DNA from: Actinomadura xylanilytica
GTDB taxonomy: Bacteria > Actinomycetota > Actinomycetes > Streptosporangiales > Streptosporangiaceae
Direction of reading: 5' to 3'
Length of the DNA stretch: 64,000 bases
Assembly: GCF_030283145.1 (NCBI RefSeq)
Contig: NZ_JASNWE010000003.1
Location: forward strand, 310,001-374,000
Part shown: positions 1-8,809 of the stretch, piece after piece
Numbering within the stretch: position 1 is the first letter of the stretch
Layout of the letters: each line of letters starts with the position of its first letter
The notes under the pieces: model-generated
Seen by the model: the letters and a program-made list of their open reading frames with translations, nothing else
Database searches by the model: none
Told to the model about the DNA's origin: nothing
Translations under genes and position numbers: made by a program

Positions 1-1136
1 TGGACGGCGTCGAGCACCGCACCTTCGACGAGGCCGCCGAGCACGAGATCGAGGCGGAGTTCCCGCTGGCCGCGCTGCTGGACGGCGGAGGGTCGGTCGA
101 GCGCTCCGTGCCCGCGCGCCGGTCGGTCTCGCCGCTCGGGCCGGGCCGGGCCGTCCGGACCCGCCGGCCGCTGCGGATCGCGGTGGACGTCCGCGCCGAG
201 CGGCTGCCCGGCCCGTACGGCGTGGTCAGGCTGGCGGTCCAGGTGGAGAACCGCACGCCGTGGAGCGGCGTCGACCGGGAGCGGGCGCTCCGCCGCTCCC
301 TCGTCGCCGCGCACACCCTGCTGCACCTGTCCGGCGGGACGTTCCTGTCGCTGAGCGATCCGCCCGAGTGGGCCCGTCCGGCCGCGGCGGAGTGCCGCAA
401 CGAGCACGTCTGGCCGGTGCTGATCGACGACGCCGTGCTGCTGTCCTCGCCGATCATCCTGGAGGACCGGCCGCGGATCGCGCCGGAGAGCCCCGGGGAC
501 CTGTTCGACGCGACCGAGATCGACGAGATCCTGTCGCTGCGCACGCTCGCGCTCACCGACGCCGAGAAGCGGGAGGCGCGCGGCACCGATCCGCGCGCCG
601 CCGAGATCATCGACCGGATCGACGCGATGCCGCCCGAGGTGCTGGACCGGCTGCACGGCGCGCTCCGCGCGGCCCCGCCCCGCCAGGGCTGGGACACCGT
701 CCCCGGCGGCCCGGAAGGCGGCCCCGGCGGACCGGGCGGCGATCCGAACGGACCGACGGGCGCCCCGACCTGCCTGGTGGGCGATCCTGGCGGCCTGGTG
801 GGCGATCCGGGCGCCGACGCCGACGCGGTCTTCCGCACCGCCGCGCCCTGGTGGGATCCCGGCGCCGACGCGTCGGTCTCGCCCGAGACCGACAGCGTCG
901 TCATCGCAGGGACGGCGGTGGCGCGCGGGGCGAAGGTCCGGCTGCGTCCGCGGGGCAGGTCGGACGCGCAGGACATGTTCGTCGCGGACCGCGCCGCCAC
1001 CGTCGAGGCGGTCCTGTTCGACGTCGACGGCGTGACGCACCTGGCGGTCACGCTGGATGAGGACCCCGGCGCCGACCTGCGCCGCGCGCAGGGCCGCTTC
1101 CTCTACTTCACGCCCGAGGAGGTGGAACCGCTGTGA
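1..1136 (+). CDS. Conserved hydrogenase-locus protein, 5' end outside window
   Basis: The reading frame is open from the left edge (377 visible residues), so the true start lies outside; a GTG at 108 is only an internal candidate. I recognise no catalytic motif. The N-terminal two thirds look like a compact alpha/beta domain. A Gly/Pro-rich linker follows at about residues 235-275, containing a short GDPGGLV-type repeat, and then a C-terminal beta-rich domain of about 85 residues ending in a 'GRFLYFTPEEV' stretch. The stop overlaps the GTG of the maturation protease by 4 bases (GTGA), so the two are translationally coupled. Proteins of this kind of unknown function accompany actinobacterial group 1h/5 [NiFe] hydrogenases. 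The role here, assembly or accessory factor, is inferred only from position. Confidence 0.75.
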   Translation, partial: DGVEHRTFDEAAEHEIEAEFPLAALLDGGGSVERSVPARRSVSPLGPGRAVRTRRPLRIAVDVRAERLPGPYGVVRLAVQVENRTPWSGVDRERALRRSLVAAHTLLHLSGGTFLSLSDPPEWARPAAAECRNEHVWPVLIDDAVLLSSPIILEDRPRIAPESPGDLFDATEIDEILSLRTLALTDAEKREARGTDPRAAEIIDRIDAMPPEVLDRLHGALRAAPPRQGWDTVPGGPEGGPGGPGGDPNGPTGAPTCLVGDPGGLVGDPGADADAVFRTAAPWWDPGADASVSPETDSVVIAGTAVARGAKVRLRPRGRSDAQDMFVADRAATVEAVLFDVDGVTHLAVTLDEDPGADLRRAQGRFLYFTPEEVEPL

Positions 1137-1726
1137 AGGTGCTGGTCGCAGGGGTCGGCAACGTGTTCCTGTCCGACGACGGCTTCGGCGTCGAGGTGGC
1201 CCGCCGGCTGGCCCGGTGCGCGCTGCCGGACGGCGTGGACGTCGGCGACTTCGGCATCCGCGGGATCCACCTGGCCTACGAGCTGTCCGGCTACGACACC
1301 ACGATCCTGGTGGACGCCGCGCCGCGCGGCGGGCCGCCCGGGACCCTGTACGCGCTGGAGCTGGAGGAGGGCGAGCCCGGCACCGTGCTGGACGCCCACG
1401 GGATGACCCCGGACACCGTGCTGAACCTGGTGTCGCTGGTCAGCGGCGGGGAGCCCGGCGCGGCCGGGCGGGTGCTGCTGGTCGGCTGCGAGCCGGCCGG
1501 TGTCGAGCCCGGGATGGAGCTGAGCGAGGCGGTCTCGGCCGCCGTCGGGCCCGCCGTCGAGCTGGTCCGGAAACTGATCGAGGAGGAGCTCGATGTGGAA
1601 ACGCCTGATCCTGCTGGCGCTGCTGGTCGGCCTGGCGGTCCTGGTGGCGCAGTCGCTGCCGGACATCAAGCGGTATCTGAAGATCCGGGCGATGTGACCC
1701 CGGCGGAGAGGAGCGGACGTGCATGA
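1133..1726 (+). CDS. Hydrogenase maturation protease (HyaD/HybD family, peptidase M52)
   Basis: Nickel-dependent endopeptidase that trims the C-terminus of the hydrogenase large subunit after metal insertion, in the cytoplasm. The N-terminus 'GVGNVFLSDDGFG' is the family signature, with the acidic nickel ligand in 'SDDG'. A 'DAAPRGG' strand follows, and 'DAHGMTPDTVL' carries the histidine ligand. The fold is complete by about residue 155. The remaining roughly 40 residues are Gly/Pro/Ala-rich because the frame has no stop through the small gene nested at 1593-1697, and the tail is probably non-functional. The GTG start overlaps the upstream stop by 4 bases, and the end overlaps hypA by 8 bases. 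Being beside hypACDE fits one maturation operon. Confidence 0.88.
   Translation: MKVLVAGVGNVFLSDDGFGVEVARRLARCALPDGVDVGDFGIRGIHLAYELSGYDTTILVDAAPRGGPPGTLYALELEEGEPGTVLDAHGMTPDTVLNLVSLVSGGEPGAAGRVLLVGCEPAGVEPGMELSEAVSAAVGPAVELVRKLIEEELDVETPDPAGAAGRPGGPGGAVAAGHQAVSEDPGDVTPAERSGRA
1593..1697 (+). CDS. 34-residue membrane peptide (DUF6893-like)
   Basis: Too short for routine gene calling. It starts at ATG 1593, preceded by AGGAGGAGCTCG, a strong ribosome-binding site, and reads MWKRLILLALL... to a TGA at 1695-1697. There is one predicted hydrophobic helix (about residues 4-20), followed by a basic, polar end 'DIKRYLKIRAM'. Tiny single-helix proteins with this MWKR start and 'P-DIKRYLKIR-M' end are known from actinobacterial hydrogenase loci (DUF6893, from memory). 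It is nested entirely inside the 3' end of the maturation protease gene in another frame and lies 22 bases before hypA. Function unknown; a membrane tether or small subunit of the hydrogenase is possible. Confidence 0.75.
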   Translation: MWKRLILLALLVGLAVLVAQSLPDIKRYLKIRAM

Positions 1727-2111
1727 GGTGGGCATCGCCGAGTCGATCCTCGACGCGGTGGAGAAACGGGCCGGGGGACGTCCGGTGGCGCGGGTGCGGG
1801 TGCGCGCCGGGGCGCTGCTGCGGGTCGCCGGGCCGTCCATGGACCAGGCGTTCGAGCTGGTCTCGGCGGGCGGCGTGGCGGACCGGGCGGCGCTGGAGGT
1901 GGTGACGGTGCCGGCCGAGGTGGCCTGCCGGGCCTGCGGGCACCGCGCCGCGACCGAGGATCCGCTGACCGTCTGCCCCGCCTGTGGCGGGGCGGAGGTG
2001 GACCTGTCCGGCGGCCGGGACCTGGTACTGGAATCGATCGAGATCATGGAGGAGCGCGATGTGCCTGGGGATCCCCGGCGAGGTCGTGGAGATCCAGTCG
2101 GACCGGCCTGA
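1719..2111 (+). CDS. hypA: Hydrogenase nickel metallochaperone HypA
   Basis: Delivers nickel to the hydrogenase large subunit together with HypB. The N-terminal MHE motif supplies the nickel site, and two CxxC pairs ('CRAC' and 'CPAC', about residues 70-90) form the structural zinc site. The start is GTG 1719 with GGAGAGGAG eight bases upstream, which gives the required His2. The usual HypA length is about 113 residues. Here the frame runs on to 130 because it crosses the first 53 bases of hypC without a stop, giving an Arg/Gly/Pro tail. It is the second member of the compact operon protease-small peptide-hypA-hypC-hypD-hypE. Confidence 0.93.
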   Translation: MHEVGIAESILDAVEKRAGGRPVARVRVRAGALLRVAGPSMDQAFELVSAGGVADRAALEVVTVPAEVACRACGHRAATEDPLTVCPACGGAEVDLSGGRDLVLESIEIMEERDVPGDPRRGRGDPVGPA

Positions 2112-2331
2112 CCTGGCCAGGGTCGACGTCAGCGGGGTACGGCGGTCGATCAACATCGGGCTGCTGGAGGACGGGCCGCCGGCGCCCGGCGACTGGGTGC
2201 TGATCCACGTCGGCTTCGCCCTGTCCAAGATCGACGAGTCGGAGGCGCGGGCCGCGCTGGAGTTCCTGGAGAGCATCGGCCAGGCCTACGCCGACGAGAT
2301 CGACGCACTGCGGGAATCGAGGATCGACTGA
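2059..2331 (+). CDS. hypC: Hydrogenase assembly chaperone HypC
   Basis: Small chaperone that carries the Fe(CN)2CO fragment with HypD to the large-subunit precursor. The conserved MCLGIPG start provides the essential Cys2. The protein is 90 residues, the normal size, with an OB-like core and a C-terminal acidic helix. ATG 2059 has GGAGG 5 to 9 bases upstream, inside the end of hypA. The stop TGA shares its last base with the hypD ATG (TGATG), so translation of hypC and hypD is coupled, as expected for partners of one complex. Confidence 0.94.
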   Translation: MCLGIPGEVVEIQSDRPDLARVDVSGVRRSINIGLLEDGPPAPGDWVLIHVGFALSKIDESEARAALEFLESIGQAYADEIDALRESRID

Positions 2332-3455
2332 TGCGCCACGTCGACGAGTACCGGGACGCCGGGAAGGCGCGGGCGCTGGCCGCGTCGATCGCGAGCCTGT
2401 GCGAGCCCGGCCGCGAGTACACGTTCATGGAGGTGTGCGGCGGCCACACCCACACCATCTACAAGCACGGGATCGAGGACTACCTGCCGGACAACGTCAC
2501 GCTGGTGCACGGGCCCGGCTGCCCGGTCTGCGTGATCCCGATGGGCCGGGTCGACGACGCGATCCACATCGCGCGGCGCCCGGACGTCATCCTGGCCACG
2601 TTCGGCGACATGATGCGGGTGCCGGGCGGGCACGGCTCGTTCTTCGACGCCAAGGCCGCGGGCGCCGACGTCCGGATGGTGTACTCGCCGCTGGACGCGC
2701 TGCGGATCGCCGAGCGGAACCCGGGCAGGCGGGTGGTGTTCATGGCCATCGGCTTCGAGACCACCGCGCCGTCCACCGCGATGACCGTGCTGCGGGCCCG
2801 CGCCGCCGGACTGGACAACTTCTCGGTGTTCGCCAACCACGTGACGATCATCCCGGCGATCAAGGCGATCCTGGACTCGCCCGACCTGCGGCTGGACGGC
2901 TTCCTCGGCCCCGGGCACGTGTCGGCGGTGATCGGCTGCCGGCCGTACGAGTTCATCGCCCGCGACCACCGCAAGCCGATCGTGGTGGCCGGGTTCGAGC
3001 CGCTGGACATCCTGCGGTCGGTGCACATGCTGCTGGTCCAGCTCCGCGAGGGCCGCTGCGAGGTGGAGAACCAGTACGGCCGGGTGGTGCCGTGGGACGG
3101 CAACGCCAAGGCGCTCCAGGCGATCAACGAGACGATGGAGCTCCGGCCCTACTTCGAGTGGCGCGGCCTCGGCTTCATCTCGCACTCGGCGCTGCGCGTC
3201 CGGGACGGCTACGCCGCGCACGACGCCGAGCGGATCTTCGACGTCCCGGGCGTCCGGGTCGCCGACCCGAAGGCGTGCCAGTGCGGCGAGGTGCTCAAGG
3301 GCGTGCTCAAGCCGTGGGAGTGCAAGGTGTTCGGCACCGCGTGCACGCCGGAGACGCCGATCGGCACCTGCATGGTGTCGTCGGAGGGCGCGTGCGCCGC
3401 GTACTACAACTTCGGCCGCTTCACCCGCGACCGCGTCCGCGAGGCGACCCGGTGA
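2331..3455 (+). CDS. hypD: Hydrogenase formation protein HypD
   Basis: Iron-sulfur scaffold on which the Fe(CN)2CO cofactor is assembled with HypC and HypE. All family signatures are visible: 'CGGHTHTIYKHG' near residue 37, the redox and iron-binding 'HGPGCPVCVIP' near residue 64, and the C-terminal [4Fe-4S] cysteines in 'CQCGEVLKG', 'CTPETPIGTC' and 'GACAAYY'. At 374 residues it is full length. The start is coupled to hypC (TGATG), and the stop overlaps the hypE GTG (GTGA). Confidence 0.95.
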   Translation: MRHVDEYRDAGKARALAASIASLCEPGREYTFMEVCGGHTHTIYKHGIEDYLPDNVTLVHGPGCPVCVIPMGRVDDAIHIARRPDVILATFGDMMRVPGGHGSFFDAKAAGADVRMVYSPLDALRIAERNPGRRVVFMAIGFETTAPSTAMTVLRARAAGLDNFSVFANHVTIIPAIKAILDSPDLRLDGFLGPGHVSAVIGCRPYEFIARDHRKPIVVAGFEPLDILRSVHMLLVQLREGRCEVENQYGRVVPWDGNAKALQAINETMELRPYFEWRGLGFISHSALRVRDGYAAHDAERIFDVPGVRVADPKACQCGEVLKGVLKPWECKVFGTACTPETPIGTCMVSSEGACAAYYNFGRFTRDRVREATR

Positions 3456-4615
3456 CCGGCGCCGGGCTGAACGGGAACGGCATGGACGAGGGCGTGCGGA
3501 CGGCCGGCTGGGCCGAGGCGGCGGTGGCCGAGCACGCGCACGCCGCGCCGGTGAGCCGCGAGGAGCAGGTCCTGGAGCGGATCGACCGGGCTCGGCGGCG
3601 CAAACCCCGGGTCCGTGAGGAGGCGATCACGCTCGCGCACGGCTCGGGCGGCAAGGCGACCCGCACGCTGATCGAGGCGGTGTTCCTGGAGGAGTTCGGC
3701 AACCCGCTGCTCGACCGGCTGGACGACAGCGCCCGGTTCGCGGTGGACGGCGCCCGACTGGCGTTCACCACCGACTCCTCCGTGGTCGCGCCGCTGTTCT
3801 TCCCCGGCGGCGACATCGGCGACCTCGCCGTCAACGGCACGGTCAACGACCTGGCCGTCAGCGGCGCGACGCCGCTGTACCTGTCGGCCGGGTTCATCCT
3901 GGAGGAGGGGTTCCCGGTCGCGGACCTGCGCCGGATCACCGCCTCGATGCGCCGCGCCGCCGAGGCGGCCGGGGTGTCGATCGTCACCGGCGATACCAAG
4001 GTGGTGGAGCGCGGCAAGGCCGACGGCTGCTACATCAGCACGTCCGGTGTCGGCGCGGTCCGCCGGGCGCCGTCCGGCTCGGTCCGCCCGGGCGACGCGG
4101 TCCTGGTCACCGGGCCGATCGGGGAGCACGGCATCACGATCATGCTGGCCCGCGGCGACCTGGACCTGGAGGCCGACCTGGCCTCCGACACCGCCGCGCT
4201 GAACGGGCTGATCGCCGCGCTGATGGACGCGTGCGGCGGCGAGGTGCGGCGGATGCGCGACGCGACCCGCGGCGGCGTCGCCACCGTCCTCAACGAGGTC
4301 GCCGGCGAGCACGGCGTCGCGATCGTGGTGGACGAGGACGCGGTCCCCGTGCACCCGGCCGTGCGCGGCGCCTCCGAGCTGCTCGGCATCGACCCGATGT
4401 ACGTGGCGTGCGAGGGGCGGGCGGTGGTCGTGGTCTCGGGCGGCGCGGCGGGCACCGCGCTGGCCGCGCTGCGCGCGCACCCGCTGGGGGCGGGGGCGGC
4501 GGTGATCGGGCACGTCAAGGACGATCCGCCGGGCCTGGTGCTGCTGCGCACCGCGTTCGGCGGGACCCGCATCGTCGACCTGATGGTCGGCGACCCGCTC
4601 CCCCGCATCTGCTAG
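3452..4615 (+). CDS. hypE: Hydrogenase expression/formation protein HypE
   Basis: ATP-dependent dehydratase that converts the carbamoyl group placed by HypF on its C-terminal cysteine into the cyanide ligand. The sequence begins its core at 'LAHGSGGKATRTLI' and ends in the conserved 'PRIC' with the acceptor Cys as last residue. AIRS-type purM-like motifs ('TTDSSVV', 'VNGTVNDLAVSGA', 'GDTKVVERG') are intact. GTG 3452 overlaps the hypD stop; ATG 3482 is an alternative. Either start leaves a 40 to 50 residue N-terminal extension rich in Ala/Glu/His. The gene converges on hypF, and the two stop codons share one CTAG (4612-4615). Confidence 0.94.
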   Translation: MTGAGLNGNGMDEGVRTAGWAEAAVAEHAHAAPVSREEQVLERIDRARRRKPRVREEAITLAHGSGGKATRTLIEAVFLEEFGNPLLDRLDDSARFAVDGARLAFTTDSSVVAPLFFPGGDIGDLAVNGTVNDLAVSGATPLYLSAGFILEEGFPVADLRRITASMRRAAEAAGVSIVTGDTKVVERGKADGCYISTSGVGAVRRAPSGSVRPGDAVLVTGPIGEHGITIMLARGDLDLEADLASDTAALNGLIAALMDACGGEVRRMRDATRGGVATVLNEVAGEHGVAIVVDEDAVPVHPAVRGASELLGIDPMYVACEGRAVVVVSGGAAGTALAALRAHPLGAGAAVIGHVKDDPPGLVLLRTAFGGTRIVDLMVGDPLPRIC

Positions 4616-6837
4616 GAGCGCGCGATGGCGACGGCGGCCTGGCCGAGGCTGATGCCGCCGTCGTTCGGCGGGACGCGGTGGTGGGTGAGCACCTCGAAGC
4701 CCTCCGCCGCGAGCCCGCCCGCCGCGCGCTCCAGCAGCAGCATGTTCTGGAACACCCCGCCCGACAGGGCCGCGGTGGTGAGCCCGGTCTCGTCCCGCAG
4801 CCGCACTGCCCCGGCCACGATCAGCGCGGCGACCGCGTTGTGGAACCGCGCGGAGATCAGCGGGACGGGCACGCCGGCGCGCAGGTCGGCGACCACCGCC
4901 CCGACCAGGTCCGCGCCGGCCACCAGGAACCCGCCCGCGCCGGGGTCGTCCCGGATGTGCGCCGCGTAGGCGGCCCGCTCGGCGGGATCGGCGCGCTGCT
5001 CCAGCTCGGCGGCGGCCTGGCCCTCGTGGTCGACCCGGTCGCGGACGCCGAGGACGGCGGCGACGGCGTCGAACAGCCGGCCCATGCTGGAGGTGGGCGG
5101 CGAGCCGATCCCGCGGCGGGCCAGCTCGGTGACGGCGTCCCAGTCCGGACGGTCCGCGACCGGCAGGTCGCCGGGGACGCCGTAGGCCGCCGCCATCCGC
5201 CACGGCTCGCGGATCGCGGCCTCGCCGCCGGGCAGCGGCACCGGCTCCAGATGCCCGGCCCGCCGGTAGTCCCGCAGGTCGGCGACCAGGAACTCGCCGC
5301 CCCACAGGGTTCCGTCGGCGCCGTACCCGGTGCCGTCGAACGCGACCCCGATCACCGGCCCGGACGCGCCGTTGTCGGCCAGGCAGGACGCGATGTGCGC
5401 GTGGTGGTGCTGCACGACGACCGCGGGCAGGTCCAGGTCCAGGGCGTACTTGGTGGACAGGTACTCGGGGTGCGGGTCGTGCGCGACCATCTCCGGGACG
5501 ACGCCGAACAGCCGCGCGAAGTGCTCGATCCCCTCGGTGAACGCGCGCAGCGTCTCGTAGTTCCCCAGGTCGCCGATGTGGTGCGAGACGAACGCCCGGC
5601 CGGCGCGGGCCAGGCAGAAGGTGTTCTTCAGCTCCGCGCCGCACGCCAGCACCGGCCGCCCGGCGGCGACCGGGACGGGCTCGGGCGCGTACCCGCGCGA
5701 CCGCCGCACCGGCAGCGCGCGCCCGCGGAAGGCGCGCACGACCGAGTCGTCGGCGCGGGTGTGGATCGGCCGGTCGTGGGCGAGGAACGCGTCCGCGATG
5801 CCGCCGAGCCGGTCGAACGCGTCGGGGTCCCGGTGGACGATCGGCTCATCGGAGACGTTCCCGCTGGTCAGCACCAGCGGCTCGGTGACCAGCAGATGGT
5901 GCAGCGGGGTGTAGGGCAGCATCAGCCCCACGGTGCGGTCGCCGGGCGCGACGGCCCCGGCGAGCGCCGCGCCGGGCCGCCGCCGCAGCAGCACGATGGG
6001 CCGCCGGGGGCCGGTGAGGAGCTCGACCTCGGCGGCCTCGTCGAGCACGCACAGCCGCCGCGCCGCGTCCAGGTCCGGGACCATGACGGCGAACGGCTTG
6101 CCGGGCCGGTGCTTGCGGGCCCGCAGCGCCGCGACGGCGGCCTCGTCGGCCGCCCGCGCCGCCAGGTGGTAGCCGCCCAGCCCCTTCACCGCCAGCACCC
6201 CGCCGTCCCCGAGGAGCGCGCGGGCCGCGCCCAGCGGGTCGCCCCCGCCGTCCGGGCGGAAGGACAGGGCCGGCCCGCACGCCGGGCAGCACACCGGCTG
6301 GGCGTGGAACCTGCGGTCGGCCGGGTCGTGGTACTCGCGGGCGCAGTCCGCGCACATCGCGAAGCCCGCCATGGTCGTGTTCGGGCGGTCGTAGGGCACC
6401 CCGGTCACGATCGTGAACCGCGGTCCGCAGTTGGTGCAGTTGACGAACGGGTACCGGTACCGCCGGTCGGCGGGGTCGCGCATCTCGCGCAGGCAGTCGT
6501 CGCACGTCGCCGAGTCGTAGGACACCAGCGCGCGGGGTGTCCCGGAGGTGTCGCTGCCGACGATGGCGAACCGTTCGCCCCCTCCGGGGCCCCCGGCGGC
6601 CCGCAGCGTCCTGGTGGTGACGCGCTCGACGACGGCGAGCCGCGGCGGCCGGGCGCGCAGCCCGTCCAGGAAGCGGTCGACGGTGCCGGGCGCGCCCTGC
6701 ACCTCGATGAACACGCCGGCGGCGTCGTTGCCGACGATCCCCGACAGGCCGAGGGTCGTCGCCAGGCCGTGCACGAACGGCCGGAAGCCGACCCCCTGCA
6801 CGACCCCTTCCACGCGGACCCCGATGCGGACATCCAT
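4612..6837 (-). CDS. hypF: Carbamoyltransferase HypF
   Basis: Makes the CN precursor: it uses carbamoyl phosphate and ATP to carbamoylate the C-terminal Cys of HypE. Domains in order: acylphosphatase (residues about 1-92, 'GVVQGVGFRPFV'); paired zinc fingers (about 108-195, with CDDC, CTNCG, CADC and CPACG); YrdC/Sua5-like domain (about 200-375, 'KGLGGYHLAA', 'KHRPGKPFAVM', 'PRRPIVLLRR'); and Kae1-like domain (about 390-741, 'VQHHHAHIASC', 'GVAFDGTGYG', 'LSGGVFQN'). At 741 residues it is full length. It is transcribed opposite to hypA-E and ends tail to tail with hypE. No HypB or large-subunit gene lies nearby in the window. Confidence 0.95.
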   Translation of the reverse strand: MDVRIGVRVEGVVQGVGFRPFVHGLATTLGLSGIVGNDAAGVFIEVQGAPGTVDRFLDGLRARPPRLAVVERVTTRTLRAAGGPGGGERFAIVGSDTSGTPRALVSYDSATCDDCLREMRDPADRRYRYPFVNCTNCGPRFTIVTGVPYDRPNTTMAGFAMCADCAREYHDPADRRFHAQPVCCPACGPALSFRPDGGGDPLGAARALLGDGGVLAVKGLGGYHLAARAADEAAVAALRARKHRPGKPFAVMVPDLDAARRLCVLDEAAEVELLTGPRRPIVLLRRRPGAALAGAVAPGDRTVGLMLPYTPLHHLLVTEPLVLTSGNVSDEPIVHRDPDAFDRLGGIADAFLAHDRPIHTRADDSVVRAFRGRALPVRRSRGYAPEPVPVAAGRPVLACGAELKNTFCLARAGRAFVSHHIGDLGNYETLRAFTEGIEHFARLFGVVPEMVAHDPHPEYLSTKYALDLDLPAVVVQHHHAHIASCLADNGASGPVIGVAFDGTGYGADGTLWGGEFLVADLRDYRRAGHLEPVPLPGGEAAIREPWRMAAAYGVPGDLPVADRPDWDAVTELARRGIGSPPTSSMGRLFDAVAAVLGVRDRVDHEGQAAAELEQRADPAERAAYAAHIRDDPGAGGFLVAGADLVGAVVADLRAGVPVPLISARFHNAVAALIVAGAVRLRDETGLTTAALSGGVFQNMLLLERAAGGLAAEGFEVLTHHRVPPNDGGISLGQAAVAIARS

Positions 6838-6895
6838 CGGGCCATTGTGCCTGGTCAGGCCCGTCCATCATCGGCCGCCGCGCCCGGGGCCGGCG

Positions 6896-7519
6896 TCAGG
6901 AGGGGGACCGTCCGGCGGCGAGCATCTCCGCGAACGGGACGGGGTCGGCGTAGGGGTCGGGCCGTCCGGCCGGCGCGCGGCCCTCGATCAGCCCGGCCAG
7001 CTCCGCGCCCGCGCGGTCGACGCGTTCGGTCAGCGCGCCGTCGCCGCCGCTCCCCCAGTCCTCGGACGCGGCGTACACCCCGGTCGGGACGACGTTCGCG
7101 CGCAGGTAGGCCAGCATCGGGCGGACGGAGTGGTCGAGCGCGAGCGAGTGCCGGGCGGTGCCGCCGGTCGCCCCGATCAGCACCGGCCGCCCCTCCAGCG
7201 CGTCCTTGTCCAGCACGTCGAAGAACGTCTTGAACAGGCCGCTGTAGGAGGCGTTGAAGATCGGCGTGACCGCGATCAGGCCGTCCGCGCCGGTCACCGC
7301 CTCGACCACGGCGCGCAGCGGCGCCGCGGGGAACCCGGTGAGCAGGTTGTCGACCAGCGCGTGGGCGTGGTCGCGCAGGTCGACCGGCTCCACGGCGACG
7401 TCGGAGCCGCGCTCGCGCAGGGCCCCTTCCGCCGCCGCCGCGAGCCGGTCGGCGAGCAGCCGCGTCGAGGACGGCCGCCCGAGGCCGGCCGACACGACGG
7501 CGAGAGTGCGGGTGGTCAT
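6896..7519 (-). CDS. NAD(P)H-dependent FMN reductase (CE1759-like partner of an LLM oxidoreductase)
   Basis: Flavodoxin-like FMN reductase of 207 residues. The N-terminus 'LAVVSAGLGRPSSTRLLADRL' has the phosphate loop, and 'TPIFNASYSGLFKTFFDVL' is the flavin-site signature of the SsuE/MsuE class. 'IGATGGTARHSLALDHSVRP' marks the subgroup that pairs with LLM monooxygenases. ATG 7519 overlaps the stop of the upstream LLM gene by 4 bases, so both are made from one transcript. It should supply reduced FMN to that enzyme. The substrate of the pair is not visible. Confidence 0.85.
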   Translation of the reverse strand: MTTRTLAVVSAGLGRPSSTRLLADRLAAAAEGALRERGSDVAVEPVDLRDHAHALVDNLLTGFPAAPLRAVVEAVTGADGLIAVTPIFNASYSGLFKTFFDVLDKDALEGRPVLIGATGGTARHSLALDHSVRPMLAYLRANVVPTGVYAASEDWGSGGDGALTERVDRAGAELAGLIEGRAPAGRPDPYADPVPFAEMLAAGRSPS

Positions 7520-8640
7520 CGGGCCCCCTCCGGCTCCCCGGCGCGGGCCTGGGCGCCGGCCCCTGCCCGGGCCTTGGCGGCGACGAGCGAGGCGTGCGTG
7601 GGCGCGTCGGGCACGTGCGCGGGCCGCCCCTTGGCGAACTCGCGGCGCAGTACCGGGACGACCTCCTCGCCGAGCAGGTCGAGCTGCTCCAGGACGGTCT
7701 TCAGCGGCAGTCCCGCGTGGTCCATCAGGAAGAGCTGCCGCTGGTAGTCGCCGAAGTGGTCGCGGAACGCCAGCGTCCTGTCGATGACCTGCTGCGGGCT
7801 GCCGACCGTGAGCGGCGTCTCCTCGGTGAACTCCTCCAGCGAGGGGCCGTGCCCGTAGACCGGGGCGTTGTCGAAGTACGGGCGGAACTCGCGGACCGCG
7901 TCCTGCGAGTTCTTCCGCATGAACACCTGCCCGCCGAGGCCGACGATCGCCTGGTCGGCGCTGCCGTGGCCGTAGTGCTCGTAGCGCCGCCGGTAGAGGG
8001 CGATCAGCCGCTGGAAGTGGTCCTTGGGCCAGAAGATGTTGTTGGCGAAGAAGCCGTCCCCGTAGAAGGCGGCCTGCTCGGCGATCTCCGGGCTGCGGAT
8101 CGAGCCGTGCCACACGAACGGCGGGACGCCGTCCAGCGGGCGCGGCGTCGAGGTGAACGACTGGAGCGGCGTGCGGTGCCGTCCCTCCCAGTCGACGACG
8201 TCCTCGCGCCAGAGCCGGTGCAGCAGGTTGTAGTTCTCGACGGCCAGCGGGATCCCGTCGCGGATGTCCTTGCCGAACCACGGGTACACCGGCCCGGTGT
8301 TGCCGCGTCCCATCGTCAGGTCCACCCGGCCGCCGGCCAGGTGCTGGAGCATCGCGAAGTCCTCGGCGATCTTCACCGGGTCGTTGGTGGTGATCAGCGT
8401 GGTCGCGGTGGACAGGATCAGCCGCTCGGTGCGGGCGGCGAGGTAGCCGAGCATGGTCGTCGGGGACGACGGCACGAACGGCGGGTTGTGGTGCTCGCCG
8501 GTGGCGAACACGTCCAGCCCGACCTCCTCGGCCTTCTCCGCGATCGCCACCATCGCGCGGATCCGCTCGGCCTCGGACGGGGTGCGCCCGGTGGTCGGGT
8601 CGGCCGTGACGTCGCCGACGCTGAAGATCCCGAACTGCAT
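7516..8640 (-). CDS. LLM-class flavin-dependent oxidoreductase (CE1758-like)
   Basis: Luciferase-like monooxygenase with a TIM-barrel fold, 374 residues. It begins MQFGIFSVGDVT, typical of the class, and shows 'GEHHNPPFVPSSPTTMLGYLAART' near residues 46-70 and a 'GRGNTGPVYPWFGKD' segment near 115. ATG 8640 was chosen because GGGGGCC sits just upstream; an ATG at 8652 lacks a ribosome-binding site. The stop overlaps the partner reductase start. An AT-rich stretch at 8653-8680 probably holds the promoter. The reaction is unknown; the family includes alkane, sulfonate and amine oxidisers. Confidence 0.87.
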   Translation of the reverse strand: MQFGIFSVGDVTADPTTGRTPSEAERIRAMVAIAEKAEEVGLDVFATGEHHNPPFVPSSPTTMLGYLAARTERLILSTATTLITTNDPVKIAEDFAMLQHLAGGRVDLTMGRGNTGPVYPWFGKDIRDGIPLAVENYNLLHRLWREDVVDWEGRHRTPLQSFTSTPRPLDGVPPFVWHGSIRSPEIAEQAAFYGDGFFANNIFWPKDHFQRLIALYRRRYEHYGHGSADQAIVGLGGQVFMRKNSQDAVREFRPYFDNAPVYGHGPSLEEFTEETPLTVGSPQQVIDRTLAFRDHFGDYQRQLFLMDHAGLPLKTVLEQLDLLGEEVVPVLRREFAKGRPAHVPDAPTHASLVAAKARAGAGAQARAGEPEGAR

Positions 8641-8809
8641 GCCGGCCCCCATTTAGTAGAATGTTCAATTACCCTACCGGAACGGGCGGCCCCGAAGATC
8701 TATTCCTGCGAACCGCGGCGGGCCCCGTGCGGACGGAGCGCCGAAGTTACGCTGTCGGTCATCCCGCCGGCGCCCGTCCGGGCACCGGGCGCCCCCGTCA
8801 GGAGAGATC

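Noticed and set aside
2399..4615. Long 738-codon open frame over hypD and hypE
   Set aside because: Only its last 387 codons (from 3452) match HypE; the rest is antisense-like Arg-rich composition over hypD in another frame.
4231..7233. 1000-codon plus-strand frame over hypF
   Set aside because: Opposite the well-supported hypF gene; low-complexity composition only.
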